Positions 11,212 through 23,467 of a stretch of DNA of 64,000 bases are shown here, piece after piece. The notes under the pieces are model-generated. The model did no database searches. It was not told the origin of the DNA and saw only the letters and a list, made by a program, of their open reading frames with translations. Each line of letters opens with the position of its first letter. Position 1 is the first letter of the stretch. Both the position numbers and the translations under genes were made by a program. This stretch comes from Rhexocercosporidium sp. MPI-PUGE-AT-0058 (Eukaryota; Ascomycota; Leotiomycetes; Helotiales), in the NCBI GenBank assembly GCA_020746875.1, contig JAGTJL010000007.1, positions 2,542,001 to 2,606,000 on the forward strand. The letters are read 5' to 3'.

Positions 11212-11485
11212 GCATACTTTAGCTCCAGCGTCGCAAGGCTTTAGTCCTCAACTTTATTCCCTTGACAAAGATGTGCGGAAAGAGATTGAAGACTTGGATT
11301 CACATACTTCAGTTGCAGCGTTTCAAGGCTCTCTTCCCCGATCTTATTCCTTCGACAAAGATTTTCGAGAAGAGACTGAGGACTTGGATTTGAATACTTC
11401 AGTCGCAGCATGGCGAGATTATTCTTCTTTCTCTTATTCTCTGATACATCCTTCGATATAGATTATGAATGGTCCGAGGACTTTG
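11212..11485 (+). repeat. 90-bp tandem repeat, about three copies
   Basis: The motif beginning TACTTYAG recurs at 11215, 11305 and 11395, an exact 90-bp period. Copies 1 and 2 are in one open frame and read as 30-residue units ending KEIEDLD and EETEDLD, each with an SFDKD or SLDKD core. Copy 3 has diverged and carries an indel that closes the frame near 11460. The unit is a multiple of three and acidic, so it looks like a coding repeat from a protein whose remaining parts are not recognisable. A trailing segment (about 11480-11690) keeps protein-like frames (SEEF, LMELLPQEWRPRMEW) in a different phase. Confidence 0.75.
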
Positions 11486-11699
11486 ACTATTGTGGGATAT
11501 TTCTTCATGCTGTTGCGGAGGACGGAGCAGGTCTGGTGGTTGCCGACATCGACGAGCGAGGAATTTTAGAGGCTGATGGAGTTGCTTCCGCAAGAGTGGA
11601 GGCCGAGGATGGAGTGGGCAGTGAAAGAGTTCTATCGAGGTACCGAAGTAAGGGAGAAAAATTTCTGGTAAGCCGGCAAATGGATTTTGATTAGACACG

Positions 11700-12587
11700 A
11701 CGGTCGGGAAGCTTCTTCAGCTGGATGTATAGATGGATGCTTAGGTGTGTTTGGAACCTAGCTCGTGTGGCAAGTGAACAAGGCTACAGAGTCCAAAAAA
11801 GTGTCTGAAGTTCTGAAACGACGGCATAAGTTTGCACTTGTACTTTCTTCCACAGAGTTCATGGTGGGTGTTCCGAGTCGAAGGCATACCTAGGTAGTCA
11901 TACCTAGGTAGTTGAAATAACTGTCCTGGTGTCATAGGGTCTGGTCTGGCATAAGATGACTTATGAAGTTTTTACGTCAAAGACAATGAAGTATTGAACA
12001 ACGAGTAAAGTTTTCAAGTTAACTTCTGAGTTTTCCCTAGTACCTTTTGCGATGTAACCGTTGTTGTTGACTGCTTAAGTCGACGCTACAGTACCAAAGA
12101 AAAGGAGCAACCCACTTTCCCCCTTTCAGATGCCACCTGACTGGCAAGTCAACCCTGATTCAACGTCCAATATCCCTTCACTCTCCTACGTTCATTCGTT
12201 CCAATATTTTCCTCAATTACATGAACGCGCAGAAAGGCAGAACTCCACAGTCGAAAGTGCTTCGGACAAGGCTTCATGGATGGGATGACTTGCAATTGGA
12301 GATATCCGATAGGTCAGAATGATCCTGGGAGATCCGCCTGCCTATGCCCGGTGTGCCTACATGGGTGGCTGCAGCAGCTTCAATTTGGCCCCAGTTTGGG
12401 GGCCAGAAATAACAGTGCGGCAAAGCCTCTGGCGCCTAATTCGAATCTGGAAATAGGAGAATCGGGAATATTTCGAGATTTTGCTTCGACATGCTTCAGT
12501 TACGAGGACCTAGGAGTGGGCGTGCTGATCATTCACAACCTTCAAACTTTGCAAGCTTCCACCTTCTCTTCCTACTACAGAGTCAGG
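11700..12587. other. Upstream region of the large CorA-like gene
   Basis: No gene recognised. The open frame from 12276 is continuous with the first exon of the next gene, so the start there could lie further upstream than 12588, although the upstream residues look non-conserved. A duplicated TACCTAGGTAG motif occurs near 11885-11912. Confidence 0.4.
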
Positions 12588-15500
12588 ATGGAGACCGAGG
12601 ACATCGAGGATCTCAAAGCCAAGATCAAGAGGCTCCAGGAGGAACGCGATCATTGGAGAGGTAAGGCGATAGAACAGCCTGATGTCCAGTCACAATCACA
12701 GCTCGATGGGAACGTCGTTGGATCCGATACTAGACAATTGGACAATGAACACGACAGAAATGCAATCGTGGCCAATGATGGAGTCAAAGCTGTCGAAAAA
12801 CAAGTGAAGATCACCAATGGCCGGCCCGAGGATGATATCCAGACATTGCCATCAGATGAAGCAGCTCCAGCATTGGTACCCCAAACGCACGAGAAGAAGA
12901 CGGACACAACAGAAAGCATCCGTTCGAGCAACAAACCTACCGCTGGCGAAGAAGCTCGGAGCCTTACAGGCGCTGCAGAAGTCAGGTAATGATTGAGCAA
13001 CTCGGCGATGGCAATCTAGAAGACTAACTTACATAGTGTTTCTGATACATATGATTTTATGGATGACTTCCCAAATGGTAAGCTCCACATAAGACAGCTT
13101 CAGCTTCTCTTTTGGCTTATCATTTTCACAGGTGAATGGTGGACTCGCTTAGACGAGGATGATGGCATGTCAAGGTCCTTGGATTTTGGATCAAATGGCT
13201 TTACGGCATCACTAAACATGGGACACGAAATTCTCCAAATCACTGCGCCAGATTCTCACTTCGGCCTTGCTTACGTTCGTGGTTCGTACGCCGATAATCC
13301 AGATGCTATTCTTGCCAGAGCCCAAAGGATTGTCGGCGGAAAGTCCACGTTCGGTTTGAAGTGGTCTGGCGGAAGCCTACACTCTTACCGACGAGGAGAT
13401 GTCGAATACCATGGGTTGCTCAATTTCCGATGGCCATACAAGAAGTATAAGCTCTACTGCGCAGGTACGCTGCCAGGCACCGTGTGCTCATTTTCTTTCG
13501 TGAAAGACGAGATGGTGTATCAAGTGCTGCGCTTTCAGCCCGGCAAACCTGTTCCGGCTCCACCAGACATCGTTCCAAACATCTCAGGCTCGAGGAACAT
13601 TTCCTCCCAAACTCGTCCACCCCCACCCCCACCACACCCACCATCTCAACATTGGCCAAGACCATGGCCGTCTGCGACTTTAGGCTTGGCCCCCAAACCA
13701 TGGGACTGCGAAATTACGACCACTTCTGGCGGAACGGTGAAGACCAATTTCAGTTCCGATTTTACTCGTAACCCTCCATACGTTGTTGGGTCCATGGGGA
13801 AAATGATCTCATGTAATATGCCACAGGAATCTATTCCACCTCGGTACCTCCGTCTGAACTTCGAGCTTTCTTTAAATGGACAAAAACAGAACTTGTCTTG
13901 CGAATTCAGTTCTCAGGGACAGAAGTCAGAGCTCGATGTAACAATCAAGAAGTCTTTCAGAATAGAGCCTGGCAAACCTACGGTCATCGTTAGCCGCATT
14001 TCCATTCATCCGGAGTCCAGATCTCCACTCAACCTACCATTCCCAAGCAGCGACGAGCTTGTTGAGTATCTTGGCGCTAGCATGACATCAGAAAATGCTA
14101 CTGACCGGGTCTGGGGAAGTCGCATCGATTTGAATGCTGACATCGATGATGACGATTTCTGCACCAGCGCCGCCTGCTTGTAAGTTAGAGAGAACCTAAA
14201 GCCTCATTTCTAATACGACTGAGGGATGCCGCAAAACCTATACTGCTGCTTTACCCAACTTCCCTTTAGTTCCACATCAACGCTAATCGTGGTCTTGGAT
14301 TTCACAGGGAGCAAATTTTGGGTGTTACATCAGTACCGATGCGTCATTACTTGAAAACGCCCTCTCAAATACCCCGGCCGCCTGAAGCATCACATTCTGG
14401 CACAACTTCAACCAACGACGAAGCCGAGATAAACACTATGCCTACAAAGGCTAGCGAGACTCTACCATTAATGATGGTAGATCTTGGCAAGACGGAACAA
14501 GACGCAGAGACAAGGTCACCTATTGACAGAGAATCTAGGAACACTGATAATGGCGTCCTAGTAAATGAAGGAGCTGTCAACACTCAGCAACCATCTGCTA
14601 ACGGCGAACTAAGCACTGTCGTTCCAGTTCCCCATGCACTAGCAAAAAAGGGTTTTGCTACCACAGACTTTGCTGACCTCGTATTGATACCAGCAGCCAC
14701 TTCATCCGACCACCAGGGAGATGAGTCCGTGAAAGACCAAAAGTTGGCCGGCACAGCTAATTACCCCGCGGCACAATCCGAACCTTTCGATTCTATCAAT
14801 CCAAAGCAGGACGCATCGGAACGAGGTGTAGGGGGTGGAACAGTAGCCACGAAATTACCACCTCTTCACGGCCTCTCCTCAAAAACCCCCGTGGATGAAA
14901 TTCTAGCGATGGATGATCCAGATATGGGCATTGCTTTGCTAGGGGGAATATTGGGAAACCAATACGTGGATGTTCAAAAATCATTGTAGGGACCCAAGCT
15001 GAGTAGTTGATTCCTAGTGCTGATGCTAGTCAGTTGGCAAATTCGTTATCTAGTCAAAGCACACAACTTCTTAGCCACTCGGTCCGACCCTACAGCCAGA
15101 AAACCACTCGAGATAATTAGGAGCATTCCATCCCTGGAGGAATCGACAAGTTTCGAGAGGGTGAGAACTTCATATCTTGATCGAATCAAGTTTCAGATCC
15201 ATCACTCTCTAGTTTGGCTGGCGAGGGTCAAATTGCCTGAAGGCTATCATGTCAAGCCATCGGTATGGCCTTATGGTGATACACGCCCTTTCTCTAGTGT
15301 TGAAGATGAAGATAACGACAGGAGTCTTTATCCTCCTATTGCTATCTGGTATGTAATGCAAAACTGCCCGGAGGCTCTCCCATCTACCTTCATGACCACT
15401 CTCGCCGACTGCATGCAAAACCTGAAGACCCAGGACATTGGAGACATCGACATAACAAGCGGCGACCATGCACCCAAATTCGCAATCCTCCTTTGGTACC

Positions 15501-18500
15501 GATATACTTGCTTGGCTCAAATATCTCACCACTTGCGGAATATGCCGGAATTCATGGACGCCCTGTCGGATTCTGGCTCAGGAGACATCATGAACATCCC
15601 TTCAAATGGCGAAATCATAGAATTCACCAGTAAAGCACGTATCTGGCAAAAGAAAGCAGAGAAATCCATGGCATCCTTCAGACGATCTTCCGTCGACTCA
15701 TACTCCGATCAAGATGAATCTGCGGATAGACTCGCTTTTCTTGGTGTTGAACTTGGATTTGCGAAAGATAATGATATGAAACGACCATCTTCATGCTTAG
15801 CACAAGCTCGCCGCCGAATACTAGATCGCAAACCCACCGTATCCCTCAACCCCGGTACTTCGCTTTTTGGTCAAGATGGAGCTGCGAGAGCTTCCACGGC
15901 AGCGCCATGTAAGTGACTGTGCAATAGTCATCTCCTGCTTTCCATGGGTTTCATTAGTAACATATCCCAACTTTCGCTAAATACCTGACTAATCTCTTAC
16001 ATTAATTATCCAGGGGAGCTAACTTGTGTCAATCATCATATCCGACTTCTACTCTGGACAGATCCGGATTTGGAAGATGGTCTCTATGCGGCACGGAAGA
16101 ATTGCTTACGGTACTGGTCTGTAAACTTCATCTTTGTAGGTTCCTGGGATACAAGCATGAGCAATATTGCTGCCGCTTTCTGGGACTTGGATGCTTCTTG
16201 CATGGTTTGTGCAACATTCTTGGACATGCGGACTCGAAAGGATTCTGCTGAGGTAGAACTTGATTCTGCTGCTCTCGAGTCTCCTAAGACCAACCCGGCA
16301 CAACTATCCCGCAGGCGACCATCAATTGCCATTCCCACTGAATTGCCAAATGAAGGAGGGTTTACGGGAGAAGTTGGAAGATCCCGAGGCGAGCTTCTTA
16401 GCAAGCGAGAATTAGTTGATGATAGCATCATTGAGCTGCTGCGAAGGCAACTCGAGAAGCAAGATGTTCTTATCCAGACACTGACAACACAGGGCGACAA
16501 TGCTTTCGTATTTGACTGGACCCGCTGTGAGCCACCAAATACATTTCATCCAGATGCCTGGGTACAGTCGCTGGACGACACTCCCGAGCTGTTTCGTGCG
16601 GCCCAAACTCGAACCGTTCACGTTAGAAATGAGCTCGAACGCTATCTGAATGGTGTACCTGGTAGTGTGCCAGGTGCTCCTGACTGGACGCAGCATGATA
16701 TTTCTGATAAATTTACTGCCGATGAACTTCTATTCGTGAGTGTATTTGATATTGGCTTAGTGAACGACGGCTATCGTGAACGACAAGTGGTAGGACGTCT
16801 CGAACCTCTCAAAGGCCTCCTTCTTAATGGAGTTGCGAGATTCAGGTTCGAATTCGCGTCCATCTTCAGCAATGGGAACCTAGAAGACGACCTCGGTATG
16901 TGGGCTGCCTATCTCGACGGCGACCTTGACGATGCCATATCAGTAGGTGCAGCTCTGCCAGATTCTTTGAGACGAAGGTATAGTGGGATCAGTCCCTGGA
17001 TTCGAAAGGCAATCATGAACAAAGTTGTATTGGCCACAACGAAAGCTCAGGTTCAGGATAGACTACTGAAGTGGCTCGGTGACAGCGTGATACCCATCTG
17101 CGCCTGAAGTTGAATCTAACTGACTTCATTGTAGCTCGTAGACTGTGATACTCATAATAGAATACAGTAAGTACCCTGAAATTCCATTTAAACTTGATAG
17201 AGAAATACGTGCTAAGCCCACCAGTTTTGTCCAAAAATGTTCGCGATCGGTTGTCAAAGCGTTCATCTATATGTGGCATCGCCAATCTATTGACACATTT
17301 GATGACCACTTTCGAAACACCTCCATATTTTCTGATTCCAAGACCGAATCGTGGATCTCGAGCATCACCATCTCTTACTGGGGATTCAAGGCCAAGTCCA
17401 ATACCGCTCATGATATATTTCAGGAGCCTCGTGATACAGCGCCATTCCCGCCTAAAATGGTTTCGCGCTGGCATAGATTCAAGGCCAGTAGGGGCAGCAA
17501 AAAAGATAAAACAGCGGGCGCAACTTGGAGTCCTACCGAATTCATTGTAGAAGGTTCTTCATCGCTAGTTATTTCTGGGGATAAAGCAGGGCGGTGGTGG
17601 ACATGCTCAGTTATCTCTTCCGTCTTGCCAGAGGCAGTAATGCGACAGGCCATGAACGATTCAACAATCACTATGACGGAATTCATTCACCAACCATCGA
17701 GCGGAAGGTGTCTCGTTTTTCTGTCTTTCCTCGGGGCGTTATGTGAACATCTTGCCTTGGAGTACGAGAAACTTCTGGAGGCGCTCACCAGAGCAATTAA
17801 CCTTGGGGTACGTCTTCGAAGACTACACAAATAACAGTCTAACAATCAAGTAGCGAGAGGTGTTGAAGAAAGGACTCGACTGGAGTCACGCAGAAGACGC
17901 CATACAGCGATTGAAATCTATGCTCTGGGCCTTGGAGGCACTGAGAATCTTCGACGATCGCCTTGGGGAGTCGTTAGATGTAATCAAAGAAGCCAAAGAT
18001 AAGATGCGAAATTATCTCAGACAAGTAGCTAGCTGCTTCTACAGAATCCTGTCGGTGCTGATGTATGATAGGGTCCAGGACGCCGGAATGAGCAACTGGA
18101 ACGTCAATGCCAGATATTGCTCGAGGAATTCGACAAGCAACACGGTCGATTGATATCCGTCCACGTCAAGATAGAACAGAAAATCAATCAAATCTCGAGA
18201 TATCGAGAAGGAGTGGGTTTTTTCTCGTGGTTGCTGTGTGCTAACTGACTTTTGCAGATTTCTGCAGTTTCCAATCTCGAGGACACACATACTGCTCTCA
18301 AGCAGAACGATACCATTCGCATCCTCACTTACATCACTATCGCGTACTTACCTCTTTCATTCATCGCTGTAAGTACGATCCACACTATACACGATCTTTA
18401 CTGATACCTATCTGGCAGACTGTTTTCTCAATGAGCATTGTCACGGATAGTAATTGGGGTCCAAATCTATTCGGTGGCCTCATCATCGTCTTCTTCATCT

Positions 18501-18793
18501 CGACGCTTGTTCTAGCCAAGAGCCTGGGACTTATTATTCGAAGCTGGGATACGCTCGTGCAAACCGCCCGTACGAAACTAGGAATGCAAGACCCCCTGGA
18601 TCTGATAGATATTATGGACCAGGCGGAAGATGATGTGGAGAAGGATAAGGATGAATCTGGGTCTGAGTCTGAACAGGAGGAGGCTGGATCGTCGACTTCA
18701 GTACATCGCAAGGGGCCGATGTCGTTTATGAGGAATCTTCGGGTTCGGAAGAAGGTCTCAGAAGGAGGTCCGGGCATTGTTGCTGCTCCGTGA
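12588..18793 (+). CDS. Very large protein with C-terminal CorA-like membrane domain
   Basis: I built a 12-exon model in which every junction is GT-AG and every phase agrees: 12588-12985, 13037-13077, 13132-14179, 14308-14985, 15034-15908, 16014-17086, 17135-17166, 17225-17807, 17854-18024, 18072-18212, 18258-18368, 18419-18793. It gives 5526 nt, 1841 residues. The N-terminus has a short coiled coil (DIEDLKAKIKRLQEERDHW). The centre contains a Pro-rich stretch (near residues 310-340) and unassigned globular segments. Near residues 1630-1680 lies a charged coiled coil (NEQLERQCQILLEEFDKQ), followed by two membrane helices at about 1698-1720 (LTYITIAYLPLSFIA) and 1733-1756 (LFGGLIIVFFISTLVLA), and an acidic tail. 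This coiled-coil plus two-helix end is the arrangement of CorA-like fungal proteins. The CorA GMN selectivity motif is absent (FSMS at that place), so magnesium transport is doubtful. The rest matches no family I know. Confidence 0.75.
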
Positions 18794-19093
18794 AACGACC
18801 AAGTAGTCAAGTAAACACTAGCAGATGGTGACCAAGAGGATTCCACCGACCCCTAATCTGTCACGTACTTGGCCCAAGCTACATGGTAGCTGCTCTGTGT
18901 TGCGTTTGACTTTTTAATTGTTTGCTTCAAGTGGTTAGGCATTGTCAGTTTCATTTTGCTGATGAAATTACAGCTTTTTGGATCCTGATGTAGTGTTGTC
19001 TCGCTACCTGGAAAATTATAGACTATTTTCATCATGTTTATCTTTAAAGATTTTGTACTCCCCTACGCCGAGGTACTGCAAGTTGCCCCATCC
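18794..19093. other. Short intergenic region
   Basis: 3' flank of the CorA-like gene and of the convergent gene remnant; nothing recognised. Confidence 0.4.
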
Positions 19094-19923
19094 TTACTTT
19101 CTTCCTTCGCTGTCCTCCTGCAATAGCTTCCGCCAGTCATCATAACCCTCCATGAGAACCAAATGCTTGACCTGTTCCTTTCGAAGTAATGCTCTCAGTG
19201 CTCGGATCTGATTTTCTAACAAGCGAACAGTGATATCGTCTGCCTTCTTCGAAGCTTCACCGATCATGCCACCCACCTATTTCTTGTGCTGGCTTCCAAT
19301 AGCATCGTTATCATCTTCGGGCCGTACATAAATCCTATTTTCCGGAGGTAGTTTGAATCGAACTAGAGAGAACAGGCGCGTAGCTCGATCTCGGTCTGCT
19401 TTCTTCTGTGCCTGCGTTGCTTCCCTACGAAATTCTTTGAGCTGTTACGAGCCTTGACCTCACAGCTCAGCACACCACGAGCCTCCTCTCAATCAATTTC
19501 TCCCATACCGCCATCATCAAGCCCTACCAGAGTTTCGGAAGAAGTCGACTACTGACTGAGAGTAGGTGGAGAAAGTATCTCGAATTCTTTGCTCGCAGGG
19601 TCCTTTCGCGGCGCGTCAATTTGAGATCTATCTGGAACAGCCGGGATATGATACGCATATTTCCCCGAAAAATCAGCGTTGCTCAACTTAGCACAGATCC
19701 GTGTTCGCTTCAACGAATCGAGATCTCGTTGTCGATACCAAAGCATATCGTACCCAAACGCGAGGCACATGGCATCGCAGAGTGTGGAAACTTCGCAATT
19801 ATACGGGTCGCCTTTTCGAACTGCGTTAGGGCTCCCGTCATAGGTTGTTGATTTACTATTCGCGAATTGCCCGTACAGCGGCCAAGTCTCATGACCCTGC
19901 ATCTGTGACAGGAGGAGCTTCAT
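19094..19923 (-). pseudogene. Broken gene for an unrecognised helical protein
   Basis: Read on the minus strand, three protein-like blocks follow each other: a 124-residue frame starting MKLLLSQMQGHETWPLYGQF (19923-19549), a helical block LKEFRREATQAQKKADRDRA followed by KLPPENRIYVRPEDD (about 19450-19280), and a C-terminal block EASKKADDITVRLLENQIRA ending DSEGRK (19276-19094). A TAG lies between LSQ and SETLVGLDDG, another stop precedes the helical block, and a third (KK-stop-VGG) precedes the last block. No splice pattern I tried removes all of them. It is probably decayed; alternatively two short introns were missed. No family is recognised. Confidence 0.4.
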
Positions 19924-21195
19924 TGGAGTAGTGACTGGAAAAAGCTCAATGGAATTTTATACATTAATCGACAGCGACACTATCTATTACAAAATAATAT
20001 TTCTGCGTCGCTGCGATCCACATCAGTATACAATGTATTGGTATAGAGTAGGGAACGAAAGAGAAAATCAAGATTACGGAAGCCAGCCGTGGGTGCAATT
20101 CATTTTTTCTAGCACAGCACCTCCTTCCCTTTGCTGTCGTAGGTGCCACGGTGCATCAGAAAGCGCTTTGCATCTTCTCGACAACATTATACGGAATGAA
20201 TCGATAGCTTGGGTAGTATTTCTTCGAAGACTGAGTCGATATGAGTTCCGACTCCCGAGATTATCCCCCGAGTTCTACTAGATCCTCTTGCAAAACATTT
20301 ACAGGTGCCCCTTTCTCCTTGGCCCCTTAGACGGTATGTCTTCTCTGTCGCATGTCGCTGGAATAACTACAAATCATATCCATAAACATATCCATTACTT
20401 GAGTCTTGTGATTCTATTTTCTTTTCTTTTGGACCCTCTTGTCGGGCAGAAAACCGACCCCATCTTTAAAATGGAAAGGGAGACATAGTCGCTCGATACA
20501 ATTATTCCATTTTCTTCCTCCTCGTAGTCCCTGTTCGATTTGATGGTCACATCTTACTCGTTGCCTTTCGATGTCTATATATAGAGTCAGCTATACCTCT
20601 ACCTTGGAATCGGCATACGTGCTTGTAGGATGTGGTCATTATGATCAAGTGAATTCCCAATAGAGAAAGTCTTTCTTTGTCGGGATTTCGTACTTCAAGG
20701 AATTCAAGGAAACGGTTAGACGCCTCGTCGGTTTAGTCTTGGTCTTCATTGTACAAGGCGTTGAAAGGTTGCCTCTCTAAATCCAACTTCCCCGCTGGCC
20801 CAAGGTTCGAGGCATCATAGATTTTGCCCATAGCGCAGAGCTTGGCTGTGGAATCGGAGTTGCCGACAATAACTTATCAATTCAATGCAGACTGTCAGAA
20901 TAATTTCGGTCTAATATTCTTGAACTTTTACCGGGGAAGGAACAAAGGGATTCCGAAGGTGGATAGTACAACATTACTTTTCATTTCAGACGGCAAACTA
21001 AAATAAAATAAAAGGATGTCCTGCATGTACTAAGTGTTGAAGGTCATTTTTAGAGAACAAATAGAATCCTTATGCTTTCAAGCAAGACATCATAACGGAT
21101 CCTCAAACCGACACCGAGCCCCTCCCTTTCCGCTAATAAAAACACTGTCTGCTGTCTGGCTTACAGAACTGAGTCGACCATAGAATCAGAATGCG
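19924..21195. other. Intergenic region
   Basis: About 1.3 kb with only short frames and no recognisable gene, RNA or repeat. Confidence 0.45.
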
Positions 21196-21894
21196 TCAAA
21201 CAAACACATCCCTCTCCCCATCCGGATGTTTAGGCGCCTTCTTACCCCCGATCAACCCCCCATCACCCTCCGTAACTAATGTCTTCACCCACTCAACTCC
21301 ACTATCCCAATAAAGATGCCTATCTGGCCTCACTCCTTCGACATCGAAACTGTCGTTTTCCAAGCTGCCCAGCACGATATCTACTGTCGCAACTTTCCCA
21401 TCACCACCCATATCCCTCTCTTGATCCACGAACGATAGATTCGTCCCACATCGACCGCAAAAGCTCCGTACTACTCCAGGACTCGACATGTAATTTGTGA
21501 CGGCCAGTGAATGTGGTTCGTTGGCTTTCGGGTGTTCGATCAATTCCCTCGTCGTGCTGATCACTTGTTTACCCTGGTTCTGTGTTTGTACCCATTCCAC
21601 CCAGTCTTGAGGAACGGTCAGCCACGCTTGAACGATGGCACCGCTCACTCGACGGCATCTGTTGCAATGGTCTAAGAAGCTCTGAGGATACCGAGGTTCT
21701 TGTCCCGTTTTCTTATCTTCGAAGGCGATAGGTCGTGATGAGAGTGGTGGAATGGAGATTTTGTACTGGACGGCTGAGCAATCGCAACCTCCGTGAAGGG
21801 TGATGCCTTCGGGTGGGAGTGGAGGCATTCTTGGGAATGTTAGACCGTAAGGATGTCTGGGAATAAAAATACGAGTGGACTCCTTCCTGAGCAA
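21196..21894 (-). CDS. GFA-family (CENP-V/GFA fold) zinc protein
   Basis: A single frame encodes 232 residues, or about 211 if it starts at the methionine MPPLPPEG near 21831, which I prefer because the family begins just before the first cysteine pair. Zinc-ligand motifs are in the right order: GGCDC, then HCNRCRRVSG, then SFCGRCGTNL. This is the pattern of the glutathione-dependent formaldehyde-activating enzyme / CENP-V family. Many fungal members exist and their substrates are unknown, so the formaldehyde role should not be assumed. The gene is divergent from the UPF0045 gene with about 440 bp between the preferred start sites. Confidence 0.85.
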   Translation of the reverse strand: MLRKESTRIFIPRHPYGLTFPRMPPLPPEGITLHGGCDCSAVQYKISIPPLSSRPIAFEDKKTGQEPRYPQSFLDHCNRCRRVSGAIVQAWLTVPQDWVEWVQTQNQGKQVISTTRELIEHPKANEPHSLAVTNYMSSPGVVRSFCGRCGTNLSFVDQERDMGGDGKVATVDIVLGSLENDSFDVEGVRPDRHLYWDSGVEWVKTLVTEGDGGLIGGKKAPKHPDGERDVFV

Positions 21895-22271
21895 AGAATG
21901 ATGTTTCTTTCGCCAGCTTCATCTACCTAGGGAAGTTATTTAACGATCAATGGCGGTGCAGTGAGGGGTAATAGCGGGGTAAAGTTCAACCGAGAGAAAG
22001 TAAACAAACACCCAAAATTCCGATCCGATTCTAATGTAAGCGAGAGAGAAAACTTACTTAGTCTGCGTATGATGCCAAGAGAAACCTGCAGTGGAAATCT
22101 AGGCTTTTCCTTGAAATGCCTCGTTTCAAACCTCGATTACCCCTCCTTCACGTGACTGCCCCTCTATGTCCAAATCTTCATCCTCAATTCACCAACATCT
22201 ATCTCTCAACATCATACTCACTGCCTCTCTACAACGCTAACCGACCTACCACACTACCACATCTCGTCACA

Positions 22272-23047
22272 ATGTCTTCCATAATTGACTACGCTAATCT
22301 TCCAACCCCACAAGCATGCGTTGCTGATTTCTGCTTGATTCCCGTGAGTTACGATCTGAGAGGATCAGCTGATCATCATTCCCCAATCTCCCAACAGCCA
22401 TCGTTTAAGTCTCAAGGAAGCTCAAGGAAGCTCAACAGCAATGCTAAGTGAGCCTCTAGATTGGTACGCCTACAGCTTCAGTATCGAATGAAGTCGCCGC
22501 CGTTCAAAGACTCATGAAAGCTAGTGGTCTAAGCTACTCTATGCACAGCGCTGGAACAACTGTCGGTACGTCGATCCTGATATCTTTTGTTCTAGAGAAC
22601 TCTTCGGCATTTGTTCACGTCTTTGTTTAACCCTTGAACATGCCAGCTCGATTCTGGCGGACAGAGTCGCCGTATACTACCATATCAACCCAGCTAAACC
22701 CTTCCTAATTTCTCGCCACCAGCATTGATCCGTTCTCAATTTCACTCCCTCGGAATCGAAGCTAACCCTAATTCTACTACAGAAGGATCCTGGGACGAAG
22801 TTATGCGTCTAATCGGCCAAGCACACACACTCGTCCATCAAAACGGTGTTCTGAGGGTACAGACTGACATCCGAGCCGGAACGAGGTGTGTATCGCGACT
22901 TCCTTTGCTCTCCTAGCTTGTTTTAGCGATTTTTATTAGAATGAGAGAGTCCGCTAACTGAGGAATTGTAGAACGGACAAGAAACAGCATTTCTCGGAGA
23001 AGGTTAGCAAAGTGGAGAGTATCCTTGCTGGTGACAAGAAAGAGTGA
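22272..23047 (+). CDS. Thiamine-binding-fold protein (MTH1187/UPF0045 family)
   Basis: Four exons are visible. Exon 1 starts at 22272 and ends ADFCLIP; exon 2 begins IGTPTASVSNEVAAVQRLMK and ends SAGTTV; exon 3 is EGSWDEVMRLIGQAHTLVHQ through IRAGT; exon 4 is RTDKKQHFSEKVSKVESILA and ends at the TGA near 23047. Together they give a protein of roughly 120 residues, the full length of the family. The motifs CLIPxGT, YSMHSAGTTVEGSWDEV and TDKKQHxxEKV are hallmarks of the YqgV/MTH1187/yeast Ecm15 family, a ferredoxin-like fold that binds thiamine or related compounds in some bacteria. Its cellular role in fungi is unclear. A short duplication (AAGGAAGCTC twice) lies in the first intron. Confidence 0.9.
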
Positions 23048-23467
23048 TAGAGCTCGGAGTGAGGGATAAGCGAGAGACATTGAGTACTGATAGCTTCACT
23101 AGCTCAGAGAGAAGTGGCTGGTATTGTAGCTAGGGGAGTTGCCATTCCCCGGAACATGATGGAGAGAAAGTTCAAGAAAGCTACAGCAGAAGTCGAGAGC
23201 ATTATATAGACGCGAATTGAAGGAACACAAATCCTAAACGCCGAAAAATATCCTCAAGTCCAAGGACGGTAAATAGATTCTCATTTGTATTGCTGTTCCG
23301 TAAAACAGCTCCATTAGACACCACAGCAGAAACGTCTCTATACTTGAACGAAACATTGTCGACCTCACATTATCTTCCTCCATCTTCAGACCCTCAAAAC
23401 CCCTTCTAGCTTCAACTCAACAATCCTTCATCGCTTAATCACACATGCCCACCACATCCTCGCCACT
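23048..23467. other. Convergent 3' flank
   Basis: Between the convergent UPF0045 gene and the GPI-protein gene; no further gene is seen. Confidence 0.4.

Noticed and set aside
14986..15017. A 32-nt intron ending at CCTAG to join exons 4 and 5 of the CorA-like gene
   Set aside because: Too short for a fungal intron and leads to a stop at 15120; the 48-nt intron ending at 15033 keeps the long frame open.
14318..17834. Separate genes for each long frame between 14.3 and 17.8 kb
   Set aside because: All frames join through GT-AG introns with consistent phase into one gene ending in the CorA-like domain.
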